Origin: Blakeslea trispora
Taxonomy: Eukaryota; Mucoromycota; Mucoromycetes; Mucorales; Choanephoraceae
DNA length: 64,000 bases
Direction: 5' to 3'
NCBI GenBank assembly: GCA_025331445.1
Contig: JAIWNE010000115.1
Location: forward strand, 1-64,000
Position 1 is the first letter of the stretch; the number at the start of each line of letters is the position of its first letter. The notes below the pieces were generated by a model that was not told where the DNA came from, ran no database searches, and saw only the letters and a list, made by a program, of their open reading frames with translations. Of this stretch, positions 56,301 through 64,000 are shown piece after piece. Position numbers and translations under genes: made by a program.

Positions 56301-58419
56301 CATTTCCACCTTGATGGCTCCTCTGAACAAACTCAAAAATCATCCCAATATCAAGGAAGTATGGACTGCAGAGCATTCCAAAGCTATGCGTACATTGCAG
56401 CTCGTACTCGCTGATACTCCTGTACTCAGTTGTCCTAACCTCAAATATCCTTTGCATCTCGTGACTGATGCTAGTGCTTATGGTATTGGTGGTTGTTTGT
56501 ATCAGGTAATCGATAACCATATTCGTTATATCGGCTTTGTTGCACGCACTTTATCAAAAGCAGAGCGCAACTATGGATCCTCTCGACATGAGATCCTAGC
56601 GTTTCTCTATTGCACTACCAAGTGGAAACAGTGGTTGTCTGGTCAACGCTTTCATTACTATACCGATAACAAAGGTATACTGTATCTGCACTCTCAACCA
56701 AAAATCAATCGAATCATTGAAAATTACTACGAGATGATCTACGAGTTTGACTTTCACATCACCTTCTGTGCCGGAGTACGCAACATCTTGGCTGATCACT
56801 TATCGCGTTTGCTTTATCCAGACGACGCTGATCAAACGCTGGAGAGGGGTGAGCAAGTAATTGATACGCAAGTTGAGACGAAAGCAGCCTCCAAAACAGC
56901 AAAAGAAAACCGTGACAATTCGCCTCACGTAACCTCAGAAACAAATTCTGAAAACAGTAACACAATAGATAAAATGACCTCACAAATGGAAATAACAAAA
57001 TTGAATAACGTTACTGACCAAATCATTGCTGCTAGTCGTATAGACAAATACACACAACCTCAAAATGAAGAGGAAAAACAAAATATCATTTCGCAATGTC
57101 ATCTTGCTGGACACTATGGAATCAACAGTGTCGAACGTATGATAAAACAAGAACATGGCATGAACTGGAAACACTTGCGCGAAGATGTAACAAAATACAT
57201 CAAGAACTGTACAAAGTGCGCTCGATTCAATCTAGCAAAACATGTTTTCCACCCTCCAAAGAGTGATGCGCCCAACAATACATGGGACAAAGTCGCTATT
57301 GATCTAGGCACATTCGATGTTACAACTCCTAGAGGCAATAACTACCTATTAGTGTGCGTTGACATCTTTAGTAGGTTTGTGATTCTCAGAGCAATCAAAT
57401 CCAAAACAGCCCTAGATGTTGCCAAGGAGTTGATACAGATATTTTCCATTATGGGATATCCTAAAGTACTTCAACATGACAGAGGACTAGAATTCTATAA
57501 CAAATTGATCAAAAGTCTACGTCAACATATGGGCATTGAATCTGCTCTCTCATTACCTTACACTCCAGCTGGCAACTTGGAAACTCATGTAAAGACTGCT
57601 AAATCTATCATCCTCAAAATGCTGGATGGATATGAAGAATCATGGGATTTGTATGTCGAAGGTACCATGTATCTGATGAACCAACATATATCAAGACTAC
57701 ACAATCATACTCCATTCCAAGTGATGTTCAATCGCCAAGCAAATGATCTCAAAGGTTATACAAAAGCTCTATCGAAAATGAATATCTCTGACGATATGAT
57801 AGACACAGATAAGTTAAAGAAAGAAATCGAAAGACTCAATAACTATACCATTCCTGAAATTAGGAATCAGATCATTAAGACTCAAGAAAAAGATAATGAG
57901 CACTTTGAAAGAAAGCATCGGATACTCAAAGATCCATTTCCCATAGGTGCTAAAGTTATGATCAAAAACATAGAAAACAAGCGTCGGAAAACAGATGCCA
58001 AGTATGAAGGTCCATTTTATGTACATGGTTATACAACCAATGGAAGCTACATCTTGACCAATCGCACAGGCTCCATTCTATCCAGAAACATCCCTACTTC
58101 GCAAATTAAATTAATCGCAAATGAAACGAACAAGTCTGATGAAAACAAAGACATTTATGAAGTTCAAGCCGTGATCAATCACAGGGAAGTAGAACCAAAT
58201 GGTATCGAGTATTTAACTACTTGGGTAGGATATCCGGACGAGCAAACATGGCAAAAGCCCGAAGACTTTGACAGTCCAGAAACTATTAAAGAGTACTGGA
58301 AACGACGTAACGCTAACATGCCTACCAAGTCTGGTCAAGTCAAAAGAATCAAAGGATCACGCAAGCGCAAGACTCCTTTCAAGGAATCGGACGTCAACAA
58401 GAAGTCCAGATCAAACTAG
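53302..58419 (+). CDS. Chromovirus Gag-Pol polyprotein
   Basis: Single 1705-residue frame. Gag: low-complexity start, then a capsid-like region (NWQRLLLVSAPDNLIEWVKD, SQYVARFREIAQEAM) and a Cys/His knuckle, CFTCKGPWKHGHVC, about residue 470. Protease ALLDSGCSFSSIS about 580. RT: RTVLDCRLVNQSLDP, TIDLSACFHSFRI and HYIDDIYVATDD (YIDD about 903); the motif usually FGLxNAP reads FELLNVSS. RNase H: LVTDASAYGIGGCLYQ about 1054. Integrase: H-H-C-C finger (HLAGHYGINSVERM, CTKCARF) about 1270, then Asp in VAIDLGTFD, Asp in LQHDRGLEFYN and Glu in GNLETHVKT. A C-terminal chromodomain (YEVQAVINHREVEPNGIEY, WVGYPDEQTW) about 1618-1660 would direct insertion to marked chromatin. No frameshift between gag and pol. 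Confidence 0.93.
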   Translation: MSNNNNNNNNTKKANDAHRVNNDPSSHRAPVTTSIDYSLNEFPPLPPASPRRDPIAATNIRNSGNAYGQEKPSESMDIDTYTGNALSSHDVAGRTSPPSVEDEMFEDLGDNDLITEKSFRETISDLKKKLTKLSFVLANAKKSSDIDRLRAEKDFVKQRYLQALEDFKDLFGDNESTMSALTPSTGSNVPVNPVVHQTMSLVPSNLPYFQWTGFITDTSRQSYKTPKKCFNAFENVLNSHSLSVEANWQRLLLVSAPDNLIEWVKDYSQSHPNTSWSAIKNAIAIKFGTSPERLRQLATDRLYRLEFRRYETMSQYVARFREIAQEAMITEESMLKHCIMQPVPREYHIEVLRTIKITKDPNAQSLDFTIQALLDAYDILNDLDVKKKLPTSHKIVHSKKAQPSTPYSSSRPSKFRSETSSSRHKPSPYCSYHNSHEHDTADCRAKQKRAERKLHFQQFKSKGKKRTCFTCKGPWKHGHVCKGMSKGKPSKTSNNKDPVPRPTQSDDEGDVFMDEGSSDNEDHNLQFAAADFDPKGKGKADCKYTVTTDDYFAQSPKGLLADKFIYLPLSIENVKTWALLDSGCSFSSISPSLAKHLNLEINKSEGNIKLINSNTVKRLGHTSDKLEVTYNSKTIHSRFEVYNLFNNIHVCIGMDLIYLLGIEISNIAMDWENKVGPVLPPIDPNPSTPNNDPFGTQTERKQMMDQIEPFIQANRNIPVANYCNIPGSEIRLPLKKGITSAYRRQYAIKECHLEAVEKQVQEWISGNVIERAPPNNPFNSSLLTVLKRSPVTGELDPKKVRTVLDCRLVNQSLDPAQMDKFPLPLISTLHRKLSKFSLFTTIDLSACFHSFRIRRCDRPVTSFTAPSGLQYQFKRAPFELLNVSSVVQRSITSLFADLDYCVHYIDDIYVATDDSIDNHVRCLQTVLSRLTRSNLRINHEKLNLMQKSIFVLGFRLSHDALTLDMRKVTNVLSWPETVQNSKELGHRLGVINYFREHVPRISTLMAPLNKLKNHPNIKEVWTAEHSKAMRTLQLVLADTPVLSCPNLKYPLHLVTDASAYGIGGCLYQVIDNHIRYIGFVARTLSKAERNYGSSRHEILAFLYCTTKWKQWLSGQRFHYYTDNKGILYLHSQPKINRIIENYYEMIYEFDFHITFCAGVRNILADHLSRLLYPDDADQTLERGEQVIDTQVETKAASKTAKENRDNSPHVTSETNSENSNTIDKMTSQMEITKLNNVTDQIIAASRIDKYTQPQNEEEKQNIISQCHLAGHYGINSVERMIKQEHGMNWKHLREDVTKYIKNCTKCARFNLAKHVFHPPKSDAPNNTWDKVAIDLGTFDVTTPRGNNYLLVCVDIFSRFVILRAIKSKTALDVAKELIQIFSIMGYPKVLQHDRGLEFYNKLIKSLRQHMGIESALSLPYTPAGNLETHVKTAKSIILKMLDGYEESWDLYVEGTMYLMNQHISRLHNHTPFQVMFNRQANDLKGYTKALSKMNISDDMIDTDKLKKEIERLNNYTIPEIRNQIIKTQEKDNEHFERKHRILKDPFPIGAKVMIKNIENKRRKTDAKYEGPFYVHGYTTNGSYILTNRTGSILSRNIPTSQIKLIANETNKSDENKDIYEVQAVINHREVEPNGIEYLTTWVGYPDEQTWQKPEDFDSPETIKEYWKRRNANMPTKSGQVKRIKGSRKRKTPFKESDVNKKSRSN

Positions 58420-58704
58420 ACATCTGTGAATTAAGCGCAATCAGTACGGAGAACCTTTTTTACCCAGCTTCATCTTTTTTCCTCACGAAAGGTTTTTGAT
58501 GAAATGGTTTTTTTTAATGGGCAATTCCAACGTACATACATGCAAAGAACAAAGCATACAATTTAACAACTATCTAATTCGCATAAGCATTCACATATTA
58601 TTCAAGAGCGATTTATCTGACTTCAAGAATCCAACACTCAATCAAGGTCCATCTAAATGTTATTCAAATCTTAACTAAACGGTTTTTAAGGTGGTCCAGG
58701 GTGA

Positions 58705-58866
58705 TGATGTATCGTAAGCTAGATGCATCATTAAATCAAGACATTTATTTAAGACACAATCCTACTTTGTGTCACCAAGCTCAATTTATATTGACAATCT
58801 CATTCTACACTGAATAAAACCCTCTCTTAATCTTGTTTAACTCATCTTGACTTAACAGATAAATTA
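58705..58866 (+). repeat. 3' LTR of the chromovirus
   Basis: 162 bp, nearly identical to 53100-53261. Preceded by a purine-containing stretch (AAGGTGGTCCAGGG) that may be the polypurine tract. Confidence 0.8.
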
Positions 58867-59196
58867 ATAGCCACCGGAAGCAAAGGAGGTGATATAGTAG
58901 CAATTCCTAGAATTCCTATCGAATCTTAGCCTGAGCAAATTGGCATTCACTTTCAACGTCTTCAATTTCCTGTGCGATTGGCCTTTGCCATGACAATTAA
59001 CAAATCCCAAGGTCAGATTTTAAATTTTGTAGGGCTATACCTGCCTTCTCCTGTTTTTTCACATGGACAACTCTACGTAGCAATGTCCCGTATTCGAAGC
59101 CCCAACTCCATCAAAATAATGATTGATCATGAATACAGAAGAAAAATAACAAATGCAACAAGCAACATCGTCTACAAAGAAGTCTTTGACTATTGA
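58867..59196 (+). pseudogene. Helitron helicase C-terminal fragment
   Basis: Last part of a PIF1-like Helitron helicase: [20 protein letters not shown] (motif V/VI region), then [20 protein letters not shown] and a tail ending YKEVFDY. An in-frame TAG interrupts the piece upstream (ES*PEQ region, 58928). The left end is cut off by the chromovirus. Better preserved than the Helitron at 19-21.5 kb. Confidence 0.85.
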
Positions 59197-59289
59197 TAAT
59201 TTCCCCCCAATAAATATATATCTTATCAAATTGAGCTCATACATGTAACCCTTAAGTCAACACCATCGTATTAGATTAAATCTTAGAAG

Positions 59290-59575
59290 CTGCCCCGGGA
59301 CCCGTGTTATTTTTACCAAAGCAAAGGTTTAAAATACACGAAGCGCAGCGTAGGGGATACTTTATACCGTCGCGAAGGTCCAAAAAAAATTTGGGTGGGG
59401 CCCCCACGTTGTCATGCTATTCCGATTAGCCAAAACAGCCCACTGCGAAGTGCAAGCCGGTTTCAACAGCGAAGCGGGCAAACCTTAGTGAAGGTCGATA
59501 AAATCTACCATAGCGCAGCGAAGGTCAAAATTTTATCACCGCAACGGCGGTTTGACTTGAAACAGGCTTGTTATT
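59290..59575 (+). repeat. Helitron-associated GC-punctuated end repeat, copy A
   Basis: Follows the helicase stop by about 95 bp and matches 11646-11924 in inverted orientation: CTGCCCCGGGAC, ACGAAGCGCAGCG, GGTGGGGCCCCCAC and others. Near its right end is ACCGCAACGGCGGT, a small hairpin. Position and repetition suggest the 3' end of the Helitron; a CTRR end was not located with confidence. Confidence 0.65.
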
Positions 59576-59584
59576 AGTTAAATT

Positions 59585-60334
59585 CATCACTTCGAATTCG
59601 CGCTGAATAGTCTGATTATTACAAGTCACACTCAATTTACAAGTACCAATTCTCTTCACAAAAGAAGTACTATCAGCCAAACGAATAAAAAACTTATGAA
59701 AATTACTCTTATTCACTAAATTTTTATTGATGTGCTCAATATAACTAATCCCTATCTTATTCTTCGAACAAAACTTTACATCCACAGAACTAAAGGTGGC
59801 ACCACAGTCCAACAAGGAGTATGTTCTAATAGAATTGTTTACAAGAATAGGAAAACCAATATTAGTGCTTACTTCTTTAAAGTCTCTCTTGATGACTACA
59901 TCTTTTTGATTAGACTTACACTTCAAAGCAATGTTGGCCAAAGCACTAGTATTCTCATCGTTACATGATGCCCACTTGGAGGCACTAGCCCCAGACTCGG
60001 AGTCAGAAACACCAGAACGGACAGCCATTCTTGAAACCTCTTCTTGAGCGTTTCTTTCTCTAACTGGACAGTTATGGCCAGGGACCCAAGGAGCATGGCA
60101 GGCATAACACTGCTTCTACTTCAACGCCTGGTTGAAAGTTCAAGACTTCTTAGACTTTCCTCTATCTTCACCAACCGAAGCACGCTTCTTTCCTTTTCTG
60201 TCACCAGAGAACTCACTAGCAACAGCAGCAGACTTCGACTCACCAGGGTTCGTCAACAAAGAGGAAGAATCACGAGTGGTAGCACTCACCAAGTCAATAA
60301 TGTCTTCTATCTTAGAAGGCAGTTTCGTACCATA
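59585..60334 (-). pseudogene. Ty3 gag-protease relic
   Basis: Fragment of another LTR retrotransposon on the minus strand. It shows a Lys/Ser-rich gag tail (SGDRKGKKRASVGEDRGKSK), a knuckle CYACHAPWVPGHNC, and a protease region with SLLDCGATFSSVDVKFC (Asp then Cys-Gly, where DSGA/DTGA is usual) and QREFEVMNLTNNK. The knuckle and protease resemble those of the chromovirus at 53.3 kb. It is truncated on both sides: by the Helitron end (59575) and by an LTR (60335). One frame change lies between gag and protease. Confidence 0.75.
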
Positions 60335-60651
60335 TGTAGAGATTGGAGTAAGTTGAGAATAAAAAGGCAAGAAGCAAGTACTTTGATAATCCTTTTATTC
60401 TGATAAAGAGAGATGATTTTCTATCTAGTAAAATTACAACGACTATTTATACAAATTGAGTGAGGATTGGTTTATCCGATTATTTAAGCTGAGAGTAGAT
60501 ACGATAGAGGATGAGTAAGTCTTGATGACTTGCTTTTGATATAAGAATAGTTATTGTTATTGATGTCTGACTAGTTTGGAATAAGTAAGGCAGCTTGATT
60601 GGATCAATCAGGGAATTGATCTCCGCTGTCATTTATATTTTTGTATGTAAT
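60335..60651 (-). repeat. Truncated LTR, same family as 49083-49548
   Basis: 316 bp almost identical to the left two thirds of the LTR at 49083-49548, starting TGTAGAGATTGG. Similarity stops at GTAAT, where the next element starts; the rest of this LTR probably lies beyond that element, outside the window. Confidence 0.85.
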
Positions 60652-60746
60652 GTCTGATTATTTCTATTTCTATTGTCTGAAGTTAAATCTGAATAAAATC
60701 ATCTTTCTTTCTCCTATTAAATATATCTCTCCCGTCAGATAATACA

Positions 60747-60764
60747 TGGTGAGGCTACCAACTC
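60747..60764 (+). promoter_or_regulatory. Candidate primer-binding site
   Basis: TGGTGAGGCTACCAACTC directly after the CA of the LTR-like segment. It starts with TGG, complementary to the CCA end of a tRNA, as for tRNA-primed retrotransposons. The tRNA species cannot be named from here. Confidence 0.55.
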
Positions 60765-60779
60765 GCACCAGAAAGATCA

Positions 60780-63700
60780 ATGACAACACACTCTTCCGAC
60801 ACTAACCTCGCAGAGGTTGTCCAGGACATGGACCAAAACACTCATGACGACAGACTTGCTCGATACTTAGATCGGCAAGCAATCAAAGACATCGTGATGA
60901 CTCCCTTTACATTTGGGAACAGCATGCGGATGTGGTTGATTGAATTCGAACAACAAGCTGATTTTGCCGGTGTAGAAAACCTGATTGATTGTATTAGAAT
61001 TATAGGGCAATACATGCCACCTACCATCCGGCGATGGTTACCAACCGTACCAACAACCGTCAAGCAATCATGGCCACTATTCAAAGAGGCGTTAAACACA
61101 CAATTTGGAATCGATTCATCAACGGAAATCCGTGAAATCAAAACAAAGCTCAAAAAACTGAAACAGAAAAAAGACGAATCAATTCAATTACATAGTGCCA
61201 ACTGGAAACATCTTATATCTCTTCTTCCTAAGGATGCTCTAGATAAATCTACACAACGGCTGATGTATATCCAATCGCTATATCATGATAGCGTGCGTAA
61301 CATTTTAGCAAGTGTACCCAGCTTAGAAATTGAAGCACTTATTCAACAATCCATCAACATTACGGCAGATTCTGGTGTGGAACAAAAGTCTGGATATAAG
61401 ACCTACAGCTCGCAAACAGACACAGCAGAGGCTCGTGAGGATGATCCGATGGATATCGACTTCGTAGGAAAGCACCACTCTCAGAAAAAATGGAACAATC
61501 GACGTTTCCATCAAAACAAACATTCAACTACGAAGCCGAATCCAACACAGCCACCTCGACTATACAACAAACAAGGGAAACCAGTTTGCGGATACTGCCA
61601 GCAACTTCATCGCAATGTTGATTGTAAACAACACAAAGATGTTAGGAAAAGATCACATCAGGTCAATCAAATACAATAAACTCAACATGAGGATGAAGTT
61701 GATTTAGATCAACCTACAACCCACCACATTGATACCTTGGAAGCAAAAAACATATACAGCCTGCAAATGTATCAATCCGATGACAATACAACTCCTGTTT
61801 CAGACTTGGTCTGCAATGGGCGTAAGGTAACGGTGTTGTGGGACACAGGCGCCCAATTAGATTGCATGTCGTTAGCATTGGCAGCCTCGTGGCAGTTGTC
61901 GATTAACAAAAACGAGAAAATGGCGTATCGTAATGTAGATAAAGTCGATAATCTCACGGTTGGAACCGTAAAGCTGAAACTGTTAGGAGTGATCGTAACT
62001 TTTCATGTGTTAGAGAAGATGTCATGTCCAATTCTGATAGGCTCTAGAACCATGCACAACTGGCAAACTGAATGGAACTTCAAGAACTTTACGATGACTT
62101 GTACTATCAACAAAGAAAAATTCATCATTAAGTATTGATTTCCTTCGTCTGCCGGTAGCCATATCAATCTCATCAATATCAAGCCTCAGATTGATCAACT
62201 ATTAACAAAATACCAAGCGGTAATTGCTAGTAATAACAACCAGCCGTCCATTACACACCTAATGGAATTCTCTATCGACACTGGAGATCATCCACCTATC
62301 TACACTCCACCACGACAACATCATCCACAAATACAAAAACAGATTGACGACAAGTTCGAAGAACTTGAAAAGAACGGTATAGTCACCAAAATTACCCACA
62401 CAGAATGGGGTTCACCAGTAACAGCCGTACTCAAACCGGATAAATCACTAAGAGTCTGTGGACAATACATTAAACTCAATGCTATCACAGTAACAGTCAA
62501 ATACCCTTTTGTAAATCTTCATTTTGCATTGCAGTCACTTGGAAAAGCAATTATATTCTCAAAAATAGATCTCGCATCTGGTTACTATTAAATGAGAATC
62601 AAAGAAGAAGACAAGCAAAAGACTGCGTTAGTTACAACCACGGGTACTTATGTATTTAATGTGATGAGCTTTGGCCTGAAAAACGCTCCAGCATTCTTTC
62701 AGAGTTTGATGGATAAAGTCCTTGGTACATTGCGAAATAAGTGTGCAATTGCCTACTTAGACAATATTATCATTTTTTCTACAGCTGCAGCACAACACGT
62801 GAAGGATGTGGAAAAGGTGCTGAAAGCGCTGAAGTCAGCCAATCTATCGAACAACCTGAAAAAATCGCAGTTTGGCTTGCCACAAGTGAACTATTTGGGA
62901 TGCATTGTCTCTGAAGAAGGTCTGCTGCCAGATCAAGAAAAAATCAAGCCAATTTTGAACATGAAAGAGCCAACCAACATCAAAGAGTTGGAACAAGTTC
63001 TTGGGGTTTTCGGAGTTTACCAACGCTTTATCAGTCAGTATTAAATACTGATAGAACCGTTACGAAGACTAAAGAAGAAGAATACCACATACACTTGGGA
63101 TTCTGAGCAAGGACAGGCATTTGAGAACTTGAAAAACAAACTAGCAAACTTACCTTCTCTAAGACAACCTGACTTTAACAGACAATTTGAGATACACGTA
63201 GATGGTGCTGCGACTGCTGGTATTGGAGTTGTCTTATGCTAAAGATATGAAGGTCAACCGTACCCGCTTTCTTTTGCCTCACGATCGCTGAATATACATG
63301 AGCAAAGATATTCTATTCGTGAACTGGAAGCTCTGAGCATAGTACGGGGAATCAAGAAGCACAGAGTGTATCTTGAAGCAGGACATTTCTTAGTCTACAC
63401 AGATCATTCGTCATTGCAGTGGTTGATGAAGACTTCGGAAGACAAGCAACCTAGGCTCTGGAGATGGTGTTTATTCCTACAATCATATGACTTTGAAGTT
63501 CGATACACACCAGGCAAGTTGAATGTGGTGGCGGACATGCTGTCTAGACAAGTCGTCAATATGGTCAATACAGATTCTTTTGCGTACAAACCCAACGCAT
63601 GGTGGCAACAAGAACAGGAAAAGGACCATGCTTTACAAGTTCAGGCTGAAGAAAAAGGCTCCAACATGATTCGCAAAGATGGAATCGTATGGCGAGTGAG

Positions 63701-64000
63701 TGTTAGGCAACGAACACTAAGCAAAAACAACACTTATAAATGTGTTCCACAACATCGGGAACAAGAAGCCATCAAATACTATCACGAATCAAAATTCGCC
63801 GGGCACACAGGAGCAAACAAGACCAAGAAGAGAATGCTACAAGCAGGACTGTGGTTTCCAGAAATGGACAGGAAAATTACCAAGGTGACCAGGGCCTGTC
63901 AAATCTGTCAACAGCTCAAAGGAGACAGGACGAAGCAAACCTAATTGGTAAACACAGCCAGTGAAGTGCCATTCAAGAAAGTAGCAATTGACTTCTTTGG
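60780..64000 (+). pseudogene. Ty3 Gag-Pol in one frame with six in-frame stops (partial)
   Basis: One reading frame from ATG 60780 to the window end, interrupted only by stops at 61677, 62136, 62589, 63042, 63240 and 63942 and without a frameshift. Gag: MTPFTFGNSMRMWLIEFEQQ, LFKEALNTQFGI and a knuckle CGYCQQLHRNVDC. Protease: VLWDTGAQLDCMS. RT: FSKIDLASGYY(stop)MRIKEED, MSFGLKNAPAFFQSLMDKVL and AYLDNIIIF (the second catalytic Asp of YLDD is Asn). RNase H: IHVDGAATAGIGVVLC(stop), SIRELEALSIVRGIKKHRVY and VYTDHSSLQWL, then RYTPGKLNVVADMLSRQ. Integrase finger: HESKFAGHTGANKTKKRM, ACQICQQ, then VAIDFFG. Five stops are TAA and one is TGA. With the YLDN change, the copy is dead unless the stops are read through. 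Confidence 0.88.

Larger units (their letters stand above)
53100..58866 (+). mobile_element. Ty3-type chromovirus, apparently intact, 162-bp LTRs
   Basis: LTR retrotransposon with one uninterrupted gag-pol frame. LTRs 53100-53261 and 58705-58866 differ at about one position by eye, both starting TGATGT and ending in GATAAATTA. Their short length is unusual. No convincing TGG primer-binding site follows the left LTR, and no clean target duplication is seen (left flank CCTAG, right flank ATAGC), so the exact LTR ends are not settled. High LTR identity and an open frame suggest recent activity. Confidence 0.85.
60651..64000 (+). mobile_element. Ty3-type retrotransposon, running off the window
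   Basis: Starts with a short LTR-like segment, 60651-60746 (TGTCTGATTA...GATAATACA, with AATAAA inside), followed at once by a primer-binding-site candidate TGGTGAGGCTACCAACTC (60747-60764). Gag-pol follows from 60780. If the left boundary is right, the LTR is only 96 bp; otherwise its left end has been lost. The window ends in integrase. Confidence 0.75.

Noticed and set aside
60780..64000. Nuclear code in which TAA means glutamine
   Set aside because: Host genes here (CstF-64, calreticulin, NDUFV2, DTWD1, Spf1) end with TAA at the expected places and use CAA/CAG for Gln.
1..64000. CRISPR arrays, bacterial operons, phage genes
   Set aside because: None seen; introns, a eukaryotic tRNA and eukaryotic gene families exclude a prokaryotic source.

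Overview
This is eukaryotic, AT-rich DNA with spliced genes (short GT-AG introns), on the evidence of its genes a fungus, most likely Mucoromycotina (Mucorales-like). Pointers are the fungal-type ER, mitochondrial and Mg2+ transport genes, a KDZ transposase, a chromodomain Ty3 element, a DIRS element, a Tc1 element, a MULE and Helitrons. The genus cannot be fixed from sequence alone.

Layout. 1-4.2 kb: an SND2/TMEM208-like ER protein gene (+) converges on a CstF-64/Rna15 gene (-), followed by tRNA-Asp (-). 4.2-9.6 kb: a near full-length two-ORF LINE inserted exactly at the 5' end of the tRNA gene; its 15-bp target duplication is the first 15 nt of the tRNA. 9.6-13 kb: gene-free, with an LTR, a Helitron-like end repeat and GC-rich hairpins. 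13-33 kb: the host gene island. In order it carries a RING-H2 membrane E3 ligase (-), calreticulin (-), NDUFV2 (-), a dead Helitron (-), a DTW-domain tRNA-modifying enzyme (+), a SET/MYND protein (+), a CorA/Alr Mg2+ transporter (-), an NmrA-like oxidoreductase (-) and the P5A ATPase Spf1 (-). Calreticulin, Spf1, SND2 and the RING protein are all ER/membrane-related, but nothing suggests co-regulation.

33.7-64 kb: a transposon nest. A KDZ transposase gene is followed by one DIRS-type tyrosine-recombinase retrotransposon (-) cut into pieces by later insertions. Five of these can be placed to the base from target-site duplications: an LTR at 37955, an OTU-bearing MULE at 39394, an intact Tc1 at 43659, and LTRs at 45197 and 46771. 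Beyond the DIRS gag lies a DDE element, itself hit by a solo LTR and a Tc1 relic. A 75-bp inverted copy of the DIRS end reappears at 53.03 kb, beside an apparently intact chromovirus (53.1-58.9 kb) with unusually short, almost identical LTRs. The window ends in Helitron and gag-protease relics and a Ty3 element whose single gag-pol frame is interrupted only by six stop codons, two of them at positions that are glutamine in conserved motifs.

Most noteworthy: the tRNA-targeted LINE with a TAATG stop-start ORF junction, the MULE-OTU element with perfect 115-bp inverted repeats, the base-accurate nesting history of the DIRS element, and the stop-only decay of the last Ty3 element.
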